Part shown: piece after piece, positions 18,099 through 29,235 of the stretch
Layout of the letters: every line of letters begins with the position of its first letter
Position numbering within the stretch: position 1 is the stretch's first letter
NCBI GenBank assembly: GCA_038087015.1
Contig: JASBNA010000075.1
Span: forward strand, 62,001-126,000
DNA: 64,000 nucleotides
Direction of reading: 5' to 3'
Origin: Cerrena zonata
Lineage: Eukaryota > Basidiomycota > Agaricomycetes > Polyporales > Cerrenaceae
Notes under the pieces: model-generated
The model's input: only the letters and a program-made list of their open reading frames with translations
Database searches by the model: none
Told to the model about the DNA's origin: nothing
Program-made: the position numbers and the translations under genes

Positions 18099-18559
18099 GT
18101 GTTTATCAGCTGTACTACTGAAAATAGTATGATTTAGTATTATTCACCCCGCGAAATCTCCAATTGGAAAAAAAAATGGTCTCATCTTAATAGGCTTTGT
18201 CTTATGAAATAATAAAGGTACTTGAAGATCAATATAGATTTGCTTATGAGAATTGCAACCAGGATTCGCACCACTTGCTCAATTAATGTATACAAGACTA
18301 TTGAATTTCACAGGCGAAACAAGCTGAATACCGCGGGCGGCGCAAAAGGACTCGATCACGGTGGGGTGAATATGTGATTCTGCATCGCACCGGGCCCAGT
18401 TATTTCATTGATTTGCCAGTAGCGAAGATATCACAGGATTGTGACATACGAGATATATATCATCATTAGTTGCCAATATTTGTGACACCAACGTTTGTTT
18501 TTTGAACTTTGAAATTTTTTTTCTATCATTTGGCTTTTCCGGTTCAAGTTAGCAGTATC
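18099..18559. other. promoter region of the first fatty-alcohol oxidase
   Basis: About 460 bp without a gene. A GC-rich patch (18328-18405, containing GCGGGCGGCGC) stands out from the AT-rich surroundings and may be a regulatory block; no specific site is assigned. Confidence 0.4.
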
Positions 18560-20670
18560 ATGGATTATATAATTTCAGATATTAAACCAGAGCATTTCGA
18601 GCTTTTCTTTCTCTTATCGGATGCTTTGGTTCATGAGACCACTGCAGAAAATATATTACCATATCTAGATGATGATTTCCCAAAAGAAAAGATCAATGAA
18701 TATTTAACAAGCTTTAAGAGACCATCTCAAAGGGCTGAATTTAAACAGGAACTTGAAAGAACTATCCGTGCCAACCCAAAAGCTGCAGGTAGATTATTTG
18801 TCGTTCTCTGTACTATATTAGACTCCAGAATTTTATCACCGTTTCTTACGAAATCACTTACCTTAGTGAGAGATATGTCATTGGAAGAACGGGCTGATCT
18901 TTTACGTAGTTGGAGAGATTCACCAATTGAATTGAGAAATCGATTATTCAAATTATTTCATGCTTTATCAGTAGCTCTTTACTTTAAAACTGCTCCAGAG
19001 ATTCATCACCAAGCTATTGGATACCCTGGAAAAGAAGCAAGGAATGTCTTTATGAAAATCAAGTCATTGAAGATTATAGATATACCATGTTACAACCTCC
19101 TCAACATGAAGGTAATGAATTATATTTACCAAATATTGATGCAGTGATTATAGGATCTGGGAGTGGTGCGGGTGTTGTTGCTAATACATTAACTAATGAT
19201 GGCTATAAAGTATTGGTTTTAGAAAAGGGTAAATACTTCCCAAACTCAGAATTGACTTTCAATGATGCAGAAGGTTATAACAATATGTACGAAAAAGGTG
19301 GAGGACTTGCTACAGCAGATCAAGGTTTATTTATTTTAGCTGGTTCAACATTTGGAGGTGGTTCTGCAGTCAATTGGTCTGCTTGTTTAAAGACTCCTTT
19401 CAAAGTCCGCAAAGAATGGTATGATAAGTTCAACATTGATTGGGTTGCAGATGAAACTTACGATCAATGTCAAGAATTTGTTTGGAAACAAATGGGTGCC
19501 TCGGATGAGAATATTACCCATTCATTTTCCAATCAAGTTTTATTAGATGGTTCTAAGAAATTGGGCTATAAATCTAGACCTGTTGCTCAAAATAGTGGTG
19601 GCCACCCCAATCACTCCTGTGGATTTTGCTACTTGGGTTGTAGATATGGTGTCAAGCAAGGTAGTGTCAACTGTTGGTTTAGAGATGCAGCAGACAAAGG
19701 ATGCCAATTCATGGATCAAGTCAAGGTTCAAAAAATTATCCATAGAAATGGTAAAGCTACAGGCCTTGAATGTATTGACAACCGTACTGGGAAACATTTT
19801 AGAATAACCGGCCCAAGGAAGTTTATTGCTTCAAGTGGATCACTTCATACCCCATGTTTATTGCAGAAATCAGGTTTTAAGAATAAACACATTGGTGCCA
19901 ATTTAAAATTACACCCAGTTACTGTTTTATTGGGTGACTTCGGTCATGAAACTAAAACTAAACCTTACGAAAACTCGATCATGACATCTGTTTGTACCCA
20001 AGTTGATGATTTAGATGGCAAAGCCCATGGTGCAAAAATTGAAACAATTTTACACAGTCCTTATATGGAATCCATCTTCACTCCTTGGAAAGATAGTGAT
20101 CAATTAAGAAGAGATGTTCTTAAATATAATAATTTGGCAGCTATGTTAATTTTAACCAGAGATACCTCTAGTGGTACAGTTAAGTTTGATGCCGACAAAG
20201 AAGATGCTTTCACAGTAGATTATACTCTCAACAAGTTTGATCGTAATTCTATGTTACAAGCAATCTTGGTTACTGCTGACATTTTGTACGTGGAAGGTGT
20301 GAAGGTAATTATCCACCCACAAAATTCAGTTGAAGATTTCGAATCAAATAAACCAAAGCATGAAAGATCAGTTACTGATTCTGATTACGTTGCTTGGAGA
20401 AATAAGATTGCCAAAATACCACTTGGTAAGTATGGTGTTTCATATGGGTCTGCTCACCAAATGGCTTCTTGTAGAATTAGTGGAAAAGGTCCCTCTCATG
20501 GGGCAGCCGATCTTAAGGGAAGACTTTTCGAATGTAAAAATGTTTACATTGCTGACGCTAGTGCTATGCCTTCGGCTAGTGGTGCTAATCCGATGATCAC
20601 AACCATGGCATTTGCCAGAAAGATTGCATTGGATATATCCAAAGATTTAAAACCCCAACTTAAACTTTGA
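18560..20670 (+). CDS. FAO1: long-chain fatty-alcohol oxidase, copy A, one frame break
   Basis: FAD-dependent GMC-type oxidase that turns long-chain alcohols and omega-hydroxy acids into aldehydes in alkane/fatty-acid degradation, membrane or peroxisome associated. Start ATG 18560 (MDYIISDIKPEHFELFFLL). Visible: FAD-binding VIIGSGSGAGVVANTL, GGGSAVNWSACLK, the catalytic-region SAHQMASCRISGKGP and NPMITTMAFARKIALDI. About 704 codons, as in copy B. The frame shifts near 19038-19042; one added A in the AAGG run restores EAKECLYENQ, so error is likelier than decay. The heme-type CXXCH motif of this family reads CGFCY here (~353), losing the His that copy B keeps. Confidence 0.85.
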
Positions 20671-22219
20671 TTATGATCCTCATATTAATTTCTTATATGA
20701 TTACGCCATGAATAATGTTAGTTTATTTCACTTTATATTCCCTTATATTTAATTAGTTACTTTTTGAAAAGTTTTTTTTGAAACGACAACTGCATGTAAT
20801 CTGTAATCTTTGGTCAGTAAACTATTAACGAATAGCCTGTAGTAACAATAGACACAAGGCTTAACTTCTGCTTCCCAGCTTACCAACGAGATATTAGCTC
20901 ATTGAAACATCTTTTACGAACGATAGTATACGCTTCTTTGGTGTTTGTTACTTTCTAAGACGAATGGAATTATATTATACAAATCGAAATACGCTTTCCG
21001 GAAGGAACTATAAAAAGATGAAGTTTATTCAGTTGGCTCATAATCTTTGATCCATTGATCCAAGAATTCTGGCATAAGCATACCTTGTCTTTAAACAGAT
21101 CTTCCACGTCCCAAAAGCTTGAAGAATAAGAATTTATGCAAACCCCAATATAAAACTCAAATGAACGACTTAAAGTTAAATTTACTTCGAGTACGTACAA
21201 TAATTTGCAAAACGTCCATAAAAAAGATATTCAGGGGGTGAATCAAAGCTGAAAGTCCATTTGAATTATATAGCACAATTGGCCCTTGTTGTCGTCACTC
21301 CCAACATTTTACATGTTTGTACAATGCAACATCCCATGTATAAGGCCGTTTGAGGCAATTCTGCAATTCTGCAACATTTATTGTATATTTTGTATTATGG
21401 CCTTTGGTTAGTGAAATAGAGAGCCAACCTAGTTAAATCACAAGCTAGGGTTAAGACATACTCCAAACACTTTGACTTGTCGTTTTTTCTATTTGAATGG
21501 GTTTGGCCTTCGTGTAGTTCTTCACAAGCGGATCGCATTGTCAAAGATTGCAAAATTTTTTTTTTTTTTGCAAAAAAACACAGCATTGGAAGACAGTAAA
21601 GTGTTGTTGGATAAATTAAACTATTATAAAAGAGGGTGAGCCATAATCGGAAAGTGAAGACCAAAAATAGAGGATGTTTCGGCGATATATGAAAAACAAA
21701 GGTTAACAATTATTGTCCCAACGATTGTGAATTAAAATATACATAATCATTACGTCCAGCTGGAGCAGGATCGTAGTAGAATATTGAAAAGATCATGCAC
21801 TTACTGTCTATAGTTGAAATTTAGCTTATTCATGTTGAATACAAAGGTAACTTTTAGCTTTCAATTAAACTGGATCATATGGCATTCTATTGTCGTCCAT
21901 AATTTATACATATAATGTTAGGAGCAATCGTATTGTGAATTTTTTTTTTTTTTTTGTTTTGGCTATTGAGTTGAATTATTGTTGAGAATGCATGTCAAAG
22001 CTTAACGATTTAGCTAGTTTCAATATCAAGTTACAGTCTGGAGTCTTTCAAAGATGAAGTAAGCTCATAAATTAATGAACAATGGTATTTCAGAATTTTG
22101 TAATTCGATGCTTAACAGCTTTTTCCTTTCAAAGTTTTTATTTAAATGATGTTATTTCCGGTAATTAAGAGTTAGAACGGGCACTTCTGTCATCATCATA
22201 ACCAACCTCTCCGACATCA
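20671..22219. other. 1.5-kb intergenic region between the two oxidase genes
   Basis: No gene recognised. Short frames on the minus strand (about 21.0-21.7 kb) show no similarity and cross A/T-runs. It probably holds the terminator of copy A and an extended, inducible promoter of copy B. Confidence 0.5.
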
Positions 22220-24325
22220 ATGCCTGAACAAATACCAGTCATAACGGAAAAAGCCCTTGATAGCTTCGTTCTTCTTTCTGACGCTTTAATTCATGAAACC
22301 GTTCCAGAAAAAATTGAACAATTTTTAGATGAAGATTTTCCTAAGGATAAAATTGAAGAATATGCAAGAAACTTCCCAAGACCTTCAACAGTCCCCCAAT
22401 TTAGACAAGAAGTATTGGCTTTGTTAAATGCTGGCTCTGTTGCTTCAACTGAAGCTTTTCTTCAATTAAGTAATTTATTAGAATCTAAATTCTTATCACC
22501 CCCAGTAACAAATTCAGTAACTTTAGTGAAAGATATGGATATACACCAACGTGAAAAACTATTACAAAATTGGAGAGACTCACCTTTTGCTTTCAAAAGA
22601 AAGCTCTTTAGGTTATTTCACCTTGCGACGTTTGCGATTTATTCCAGAATCGTATATGATTTGCACAACCAAGCAATGGGCTACCCAATGAGGGAAAAGA
22701 GAGAAGAATTATATGAAGGTCAGACAAAACCTGACTTCCAGTATGAAATGCAACTCCCACCATCAGAAGATGGTGCTGTCTTAAACATTGATGTAGATGC
22801 CGTCATTATTGGTTCTGGATGCGGTGCTGGTGTTGTTGCTCATACTTTAGCCCAGGATGGTCATAGATCTTTAGTTTTGGATAAAGGACCATACTTCCAT
22901 CCTTCAGAATTGAACTTCAATGATTATGAAGGTATGAGGAATATGTATGAATTAGCTGGTGGTTGTATGTCGAATACCCAAGAAATGGTTTTTTTCGCAG
23001 CTTCTGCTTTTGGTGGTGGTTCCACAGTTAATTGGTCTGCTTGTTTAAAACCATCAGCAAAAGTTCGTAAAGAATGGAAGGAGGAGTACGGAGTTGATTG
23101 GGTCGAAGAAGAAGTGTTTGATGAATGTCTTGATTATGTTTGGAAGAAAATGGGGGCAAGTTTAGAGGGTGTGGAACATTCGTTTACCAATCAAGTAATT
23201 CTTGACGGATCCAGAAAATTAGGTTTTGACGTTGAAGAAGTTGCTCAAAATAGTGGTGGCCACAAGAATCATAATTGTGGATTTTGTCATTTAGGATGTA
23301 AATATGGTATTAAACAGGGTGGTGTTGCTTGCTGGTTCAGGGATGCTGCCGAAAATGGGTGTAAATTTATGGATTTGGTTAAAGTTGAAAAAATACTTCA
23401 TGAAAATGGTAAAGCCAATGGACTTTTATGTAAGGATGTCAGAACCGGTAAGAGTTTCACAATCAGAGGTCCTAAGAAATACATAGTTTCTTCTGGTACA
23501 TTGAATACTCCAATTGTTTTACAAAAATCCGGTTTTACAAACAAAAATATTGGAGACAATTTCAAATGTCATCCAGTTCAATGTATGTTTGGTGATTTTG
23601 GTAAAGAACATAAAACTAAACCTTATGCTAATTCAATTTTGACTACAGCTTGTAATCAACTTGATGATCTTGATGGGAAAGCCCACGGTCCAAAGATTGA
23701 GGCTTGTTTACAAGCTCCTTATTTACAAGCACCATTTATGACCTGGGAATCAAGTGATAAAATGAGACAAGATATGTTGAAATACAATAATATTTCAGTC
23801 ATGATTGTTATTACCAGAGACTTGGGCCATGGTCAAATTTCTTACGACAAGAAGAAACCGGATGCCTTTTCAATTGACTATGAAGTTAGTGAATATGATC
23901 GTAAAGTGTTATTAGAAGGGGTAGTGACTGCTAGTGATATCATGTACATTGAAGGGGCCAAAGAAATTTTCAACCCACAGTATAATGTTCCAAATTTCAA
24001 ATCCGATAAACCAAAAGAATCAAGATCAATCGTTGACGAAGACTATGTTGCATGGAGGAAAAAAGTTGCATCAACTCCACTTGATCTTGCTTCTAACCAA
24101 CTCGGGTCGGCTCACCAAATGGCTTCTTGTAGACTTAGTGGTAAGGGTCCTGAATATGGAGCAGCTGATCTTGATGGTAGATTATATGAAGCTGAAAATG
24201 TATTTGTTGCGGATGCCAGTTCATTACCCACAGCTACTGGTGTTAATCCAATGATTTCAACCATGGCCTTTGCAAGAAAGATATCATTAGGAATTTCAAA
24301 AGAATTGACCAAGGAAAAGGCTTAA
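22220..24325 (+). CDS. FAO1: long-chain fatty-alcohol oxidase, copy B, intact
   Basis: Intact 701-residue paralogue of the preceding gene, same strand, about 1.5 kb downstream. N-terminal ~180 residues are helical and family-specific (SFVLLSDALIHETVPEKIE). The GMC core follows: FAD site AVIIGSGCGAGVVAHTL (~193-210), GGGSTVNWSACLKPSAKVRKEW, heme-like CGFCH (~353-357, CXXCH as described for Candida tropicalis oxidases), SAHQMASCRLSGKGP (~630) and NPMISTMAFARKISLGI near the end. Of the two copies this one keeps every expected motif, so it is the better candidate for the main oxidase. Divergence between copies is spread over the whole length, which indicates an old duplication. Confidence 0.92.
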   Translation: MPEQIPVITEKALDSFVLLSDALIHETVPEKIEQFLDEDFPKDKIEEYARNFPRPSTVPQFRQEVLALLNAGSVASTEAFLQLSNLLESKFLSPPVTNSVTLVKDMDIHQREKLLQNWRDSPFAFKRKLFRLFHLATFAIYSRIVYDLHNQAMGYPMREKREELYEGQTKPDFQYEMQLPPSEDGAVLNIDVDAVIIGSGCGAGVVAHTLAQDGHRSLVLDKGPYFHPSELNFNDYEGMRNMYELAGGCMSNTQEMVFFAASAFGGGSTVNWSACLKPSAKVRKEWKEEYGVDWVEEEVFDECLDYVWKKMGASLEGVEHSFTNQVILDGSRKLGFDVEEVAQNSGGHKNHNCGFCHLGCKYGIKQGGVACWFRDAAENGCKFMDLVKVEKILHENGKANGLLCKDVRTGKSFTIRGPKKYIVSSGTLNTPIVLQKSGFTNKNIGDNFKCHPVQCMFGDFGKEHKTKPYANSILTTACNQLDDLDGKAHGPKIEACLQAPYLQAPFMTWESSDKMRQDMLKYNNISVMIVITRDLGHGQISYDKKKPDAFSIDYEVSEYDRKVLLEGVVTASDIMYIEGAKEIFNPQYNVPNFKSDKPKESRSIVDEDYVAWRKKVASTPLDLASNQLGSAHQMASCRLSGKGPEYGAADLDGRLYEAENVFVADASSLPTATGVNPMISTMAFARKISLGISKELTKEKA

Positions 24326-24512
24326 ATTAAATGGTAAACTATTTCAGTAAAACTTTCAATATTTTTTTTTTTTCATAATTTTTTTTTTTAATATATAAGT
24401 ATACATATAAGTAGATATATATATTATTATGCTAATTAATATCATTTTCTGATGAGTGGAATTATTCTAAAGCCCCGACCGGGGTCGAAGTAAAATGCAA
24501 TACAATAGGTGA

Positions 24513-24971
24513 TTAATCTCTAACTTCATATAAAACACTTTTACAGCTTAAAAAGTATTTTAAGCTCTTGACATCGGTATTATTGTCTTGGTGACCAGCA
24601 AAACCAAGAGGTCCTTTATCACATTCACTACAAACCAACAATCTTTCAATTTTGAATTCAATTGGTTCTGAATCTTGGCTATCTTTTATTATAGGCTGTT
24701 TCAAATCATTAGCTGGTTTTGACACTCCAATATTATCAAAATCCCAAACATCATTCACTTTGTAAAATTGTATATTACCGTTGGTTGGAGTAGGAACAGC
24801 ATGGTTATCTTTTATTTGAAGCATATCCGGAGAATTCTGGATTAAAATTTCAGTACCTCGAACGGTAGCAAGTGGTATAACTCTAGCATGGCACATTTCG
24901 AATGGACACCTAATAATGATGTCTCCACCATAGTGGTCATATTCGATTTCGTGATATTCTTTATATTCCAT
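24513..24971 (-). CDS. DSS4: Dss4, Mss4-family guanine nucleotide release factor for Sec4
   Basis: Chaperone-like exchange factor for the secretory Rab GTPase Sec4. 152 residues from ATG 24971. Zinc-site cysteines appear as CPFEMCHARVI (first pair) and LLVCSECDKGPLGFAG (second pair), and the Rab-contact core VWDFDNIGVS is nearly identical to S. cerevisiae Dss4. An acidic/tyrosine-rich N-terminus (EYKEYHEIEYDHYGG) precedes the domain. It converges on oxidase copy B with ~190 bp between stops. Confidence 0.9.
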   Translation of the reverse strand: MEYKEYHEIEYDHYGGDIIIRCPFEMCHARVIPLATVRGTEILIQNSPDMLQIKDNHAVPTPTNGNIQFYKVNDVWDFDNIGVSKPANDLKQPIIKDSQDSEPIEFKIERLLVCSECDKGPLGFAGHQDNNTDVKSLKYFLSCKSVLYEVRD

Positions 24972-25684
24972 ATTCAATTAGCTTGTGGATCAAGGGAAGA
25001 GATGAGTAGGGAATAAGTAGTTTTAATTAATGGAAAAAAAGACCAACTAAACCGGAAAATCCAAGTAGCAATAAAAAAAAGGGCTTTAAAATCACTTTTT
25101 GCAGAATTACCAACTTATCACTTTCTTATAGGAATTCGATGGGAAATCCTTAGTATTTATAATATACGGGTGGTTTTTTCTAGACGAAGGAGCCATCATA
25201 TACCAATATATGTCTTGAGAATACAGTACTTTGGCTGTTGGTCCAGTTCTACGCGACAAAAGTTTCAAATTCTTTCTGTTGCCAGTTTTAAAGTGACAAA
25301 AATTGAAAAATTTTAGACAACTAACATAAGTTTAATTGATCTACCTAGTTTGAATAATGGTAAATCGTATCTTGCATGTCATCTTATTGTATTAGGTGAT
25401 GGGATTTCCGAGGAAATTGCAGGAAATGGCTTCGGGAATAGAGCAAAAAGTTAATTTTGTTAACCTAATAACCTATTAAAGATGGGTTTTTACAAATAAA
25501 TGGAATTAATAATTGTTAGGTCGAATTGTCGAAAATAAAGGCTAAGAAATATGCCGAATAAATCATATAAAAGTATTGAGTTTATATAAATAGAAATATT
25601 GAAGAGGAAATGTAATTAACTTATTAGTTGACAATCATCGGAAATCCAGTAATTTGTCCGCTTCACAAAGAAAATAAATTTGCA
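24972..25684. other. intergenic region between DSS4 and the APH-family kinase
   Basis: 713 bp. It contains the DSS4 promoter and the 3' flank of the minus-strand kinase gene; nothing else is recognisable. Confidence 0.5.
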
Positions 25685-26923
25685 TCACAAATGGGAGGAT
25701 TTGGTTTTTGAATCTTCTTCAATTGTCTCAATGGCCAACGAAGCCAAGTATGGATATAAGCTAGCATACCCACTAGCATTATCAGAACTAGCATTACCTT
25801 TAGAAACTCTCATTGCAATACCTTGGGATATAACACATAATCTTAGTAAACCAAATACAAACCCAACATTCCAAGTATCCTGGGGGTTGTTTTTTGGATT
25901 CAGTTCCTGCCAATTATGTTGTAATTTTTGTTGATATAAATCTAGTTTTTCATATAATTGATTAATTGAATCAGGAATTTCTCTACCTAAATTAGTTTTA
26001 TCGGGTTTATATAAGAGTAGGTTTAACCTGTTTGGTAATTGATATGGTTGCAAGAAATTTGCTAAATCAAATAAAGGATGTCCAAAAGTACAGAGTTCCC
26101 AATCAAGTACCGAAATAATTTTAGGAGAATTATGATCAAAAATAACATTGTCAATTTTACAATCACCATGGATTAAAGTTGGTTTTGTTGGATCTTCGGG
26201 AGAGTTTTTCAATAACCATTCACATATTTGTGCAAAATGAGGTATTGGTTCAACAACTTTAGACTGTAATGAAGCAACCGAGGTTAAAGTTCGAACTTGA
26301 CGTTGAAAATAAGTGGATTTCGATGGTTTCGATAATTTTTCAGGTTGAAATTGAGGAAAATGTGATGCTGGTAAGTTCTCAATCAAAATCTTGGTGTTCA
26401 AAGAATGAATAGCAGTAATAGTCTCCATTATTGAATCCCAATATTTAGATTTTTCTTCACTTGGAATTCCTGGTAATCCGGGATTAACAATCTGTCTACC
26501 ATCAATATATTCCATCAAATAAAACACGTAGTCAATAACACCTTCATCTTCACAAAGCAAATAAACTTTGGGGACCGGGACTTTTTTATCAGTCGTCTCA
26601 TTACATATACTAATACCATTCAAGATGAAGAATTCCCGTTCAATTGCATGTGCTGATTTTGACACCAACTTATTATTTGGTGAAGGTTTACGTCTCAACA
26701 CAAACTTTGTATCACTGCTTGTATCACGAATGAAATAAGTTGGATTTGACTGACCAAATTTAAATTGTTGAACCTCAAGAGTACTTGGATTGATCTTAGG
26801 AAGTGGATTATGTCCCTTTGTAGTCTGATTCAATTCAACATTCTCTTGAAATTTCTCAAGAAACTTCTTCAAGTTCTCTTCATTTATTGGACTTCTAACT
26901 TTCCCAATCCCTAACTGTGACAT
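25685..26923 (-). CDS. APH-family kinase resembling the ACAD10/11 kinase domain, with C-terminal SHL
   Basis: Aminoglycoside-phosphotransferase (choline-kinase-like) fold, 412 residues from ATG 26923. Visible: QFKFGQSNPTYFI and FVLRRKP (nucleotide-binding Lys/Arg strand), YLMEYIDGRQI (hinge), the catalytic loop LIHGDCKIDNVIFD with HGD and Asn, and the metal-binding LDWELCTFGHPLFDLA. This subfamily is the one fused to acyl-CoA dehydrogenases in animals (ACAD10/11), where it phosphorylates 4-hydroxyacyl-CoA. The protein ends SSHL: -SHL fits the peroxisomal PTS1 consensus. The earlier in-frame start at 27040 adds a Trp-rich, probably untranslated, leader. Substrate unproven; the fatty-alcohol oxidases lie nearby. 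Confidence 0.75.
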   Translation of the reverse strand: MSQLGIGKVRSPINEENLKKFLEKFQENVELNQTTKGHNPLPKINPSTLEVQQFKFGQSNPTYFIRDTSSDTKFVLRRKPSPNNKLVSKSAHAIEREFFILNGISICNETTDKKVPVPKVYLLCEDEGVIDYVFYLMEYIDGRQIVNPGLPGIPSEEKSKYWDSIMETITAIHSLNTKILIENLPASHFPQFQPEKLSKPSKSTYFQRQVRTLTSVASLQSKVVEPIPHFAQICEWLLKNSPEDPTKPTLIHGDCKIDNVIFDHNSPKIISVLDWELCTFGHPLFDLANFLQPYQLPNRLNLLLYKPDKTNLGREIPDSINQLYEKLDLYQQKLQHNWQELNPKNNPQDTWNVGFVFGLLRLCVISQGIAMRVSKGNASSDNASGYASLYPYLASLAIETIEEDSKTKSSHL

Positions 26924-27111
26924 TTTGATAATGGAATTTTCCAATTCATCGGCTTGACAGGATGTGAAATCCTTTATATACTTTTTCGCTTTACCCCACC
27001 AAAACCAACCTCGGAAAAAATAACACCCGTGCACCACCAACGCCTAACCTACATCATCATATAGCTATATGTATGTATATATATTAAAAAGGAAAAAGAG
27101 TCATAAACACA

Positions 27112-29235
27112 TTATTTAATATTCAAAGAGTAGTAGTTATAAATTCCCCTTTGACTGAATTCGACGGGCCAAACATTTTCCAAGACTTCGTTCTTCAAGT
27201 AAGTTTTCTTTTTAACTAAATTCAAATTATAATAACCAATCGAACAGTTAATCTTTCTTGAAGCATACTTTAAGAAATCAGGTTTAACGATTTTAGTTTC
27301 AATTTTGGCTCCAGTTTCCAAATCATAATAGACCAAGTTGGAAGTTGCTAAGCATTTCCTATTTTTGGAATTACCAGAGATGATTGATTTATATTCTTCA
27401 TTAGATTCATCTAATTTATAGATCCAAGCTCTTCTACCTTCATTATCGTAGAATTTCCATATTTGAGGAGGAGCTTGTTCAAGGAACGATTGTTGCAAAG
27501 GCTCTATTTTGATATAGTCACCGGTTGTTAATTCATATAAGGTTTTATAATCGAATTCCAAACTTTTCAAATTAAGATCAAAATTAGTTTTTAATAAATT
27601 AATTAATTTCCAACGATTAATTTGTTTACAACCGGTAAAATCAAAATGTTTCAAAACAATGTTATCCTTTAAGAACTCATTCAAATCATTTACTTCAAGA
27701 TTAGTGGAATGTGAAATTGTTAAACTTTCTAATAAGGGGAATCTGGATTTTATGATATGTAAAATTCGATTATTAATTGGTAACCCACCAATATTTAAAT
27801 ATTTTAAATTTGAAGCCTTTAAATGTTTCAAAGTGTATAATAGATAAACATCAGTAAGGGGACTGACAACATTCAGATCAATCTGTAAATTTAACCATTG
27901 TAGAGAATCATTTGAAACTGCAGGATGATTTGTTAAAAAATTGATTAAATCTTTAGTGGTCAACTTTGAGCAACGAGCTAATGATAAATGGGTTAAACGA
28001 CATTCATAAGGAACTTTTTCCAAAAGGATAGTTGAAGTTATTGAAGTGTGAGTTAAATCTAATCGGCGTAGATTTTTAAAGCTAGGTAAAATTTTTGAAA
28101 AAACTGAAGCAGGTAAGTTTGAACAATCATGGAATGAGATTTTGAATAAATTTGATAAGCTAGTTGGGTTTTTATTAATATTATTGATGATTTGATTTTC
28201 ATCATCGCTCATTAATTCATCTTGATCGATTTGATTTTCTTCTTGATCATCAAGTTGTAATTCAATAAAAGCATCAGCAAATTTTTCACTACTTGCACCA
28301 CAGAAATCAAGGGATTGAATCTTGGGTAAATTTTTAAATAACATATTTAAAACATTTATATCCATATCATCTTGAATATTTTCACTTGCCAAAAATTCAA
28401 TCAAGTTAGGGGTTAATGATAATGCTTTTGTAATTGTATTGGAAGTAACCATTTGAATCTCCTGATTCATACGACCGGTTCTACCAAGACCAATTGAAGT
28501 GAAAGTTTGCCAATCCATAAATTCAACATAATTCCCCAATTCCGGTTGAGAAATTAAATTATTCAAAAATTTATCAAATGAATGCGGTCTATTAAAGATG
28601 GCATATTTATATAAAAACCGAAGTGATAATTGATTGACAGTTTTGGATAAAAGTGGAACGGTTTTAGAAAATTTTTCTAAACTTGAATTAATAGAATTCG
28701 TATTATCATCATAATAAACAATCTCAATAATTTTATATAAAATTTCAATAGGTAAAGAAAGTAATGGACTAAAGTTCTCACCAGAATGCTTATGATCTAT
28801 ATCATTGGAGTTAGTCAAGGTGGAATTCAATGAATTTAGCGTAGATGCTTGAGAATCATTGGATGTTATTGGTGAAAGAAAGAATGATGACGGTTGATTA
28901 GAATAATGATGACGATAGTGATTATGATTGGTAGGAGTGAATCCAAATTGCTCAGGAGATGCACTAGATGACGATAAAGAACTTTTCAGATAAGTTTGAC
29001 CCATGGATTCCAAATTAGAAGAAGGATTCTCGTTAAAATTAGTCCGATGAGCAATGGGGATTGGAATTGGTATTGAAGCCGGTGTTGATTGAGTATACGA
29101 AAAATGTTCCAGATAATGATGATGATTAGGAACTAATTCAATAGTGGATGCTGACGTATTGGAGGAGTTAGTCAAAGGGGAAGAAGATGTAGATTTACTG
29201 CTGACATGGTACCAATCCTGGTTCACAGTATTCAT
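27112..29235 (-). CDS. F-box / leucine-rich-repeat protein
   Basis: 707 residues. The first ~165 are Ser/Asn/His-rich and low complexity. An F-box motif follows (SLPIEILYKIIEIVYYDD, ~173-190, continuing into VPLLSKTVNQLSLRFLYKYA). A series of imperfect LRRs covers ~240-560 (LRRLDLTHTSIT, LTHLSLARCSKL, LKYLNIGGLPI, LESLTISHSTNL, LKHFDFTGCKQI). A conserved-looking C-terminal part (PPQIWKFYDNEGRRAWIYKLD) closes the protein. F-box/LRR proteins choose substrates for SCF ubiquitin ligases. The layout is like S. cerevisiae YDR306C, but I would not fix the orthology without a search. An acidic insert (~340-355) interrupts the LRR array. Confidence 0.8.
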   Translation of the reverse strand: MNTVNQDWYHVSSKSTSSSPLTNSSNTSASTIELVPNHHHYLEHFSYTQSTPASIPIPIPIAHRTNFNENPSSNLESMGQTYLKSSLSSSSASPEQFGFTPTNHNHYRHHYSNQPSSFFLSPITSNDSQASTLNSLNSTLTNSNDIDHKHSGENFSPLLSLPIEILYKIIEIVYYDDNTNSINSSLEKFSKTVPLLSKTVNQLSLRFLYKYAIFNRPHSFDKFLNNLISQPELGNYVEFMDWQTFTSIGLGRTGRMNQEIQMVTSNTITKALSLTPNLIEFLASENIQDDMDINVLNMLFKNLPKIQSLDFCGASSEKFADAFIELQLDDQEENQIDQDELMSDDENQIINNINKNPTSLSNLFKISFHDCSNLPASVFSKILPSFKNLRRLDLTHTSITSTILLEKVPYECRLTHLSLARCSKLTTKDLINFLTNHPAVSNDSLQWLNLQIDLNVVSPLTDVYLLYTLKHLKASNLKYLNIGGLPINNRILHIIKSRFPLLESLTISHSTNLEVNDLNEFLKDNIVLKHFDFTGCKQINRWKLINLLKTNFDLNLKSLEFDYKTLYELTTGDYIKIEPLQQSFLEQAPPQIWKFYDNEGRRAWIYKLDESNEEYKSIISGNSKNRKCLATSNLVYYDLETGAKIETKIVKPDFLKYASRKINCSIGYYNLNLVKKKTYLKNEVLENVWPVEFSQRGIYNYYSLNIK

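Noticed and set aside
22158..22180. CCG-N17-CGG pair upstream of oxidase copy B as an oleate response element
   Set aside because: Oaf1/Pip2 sites are CGG-N15-18-CCG; this one is everted and could be chance.
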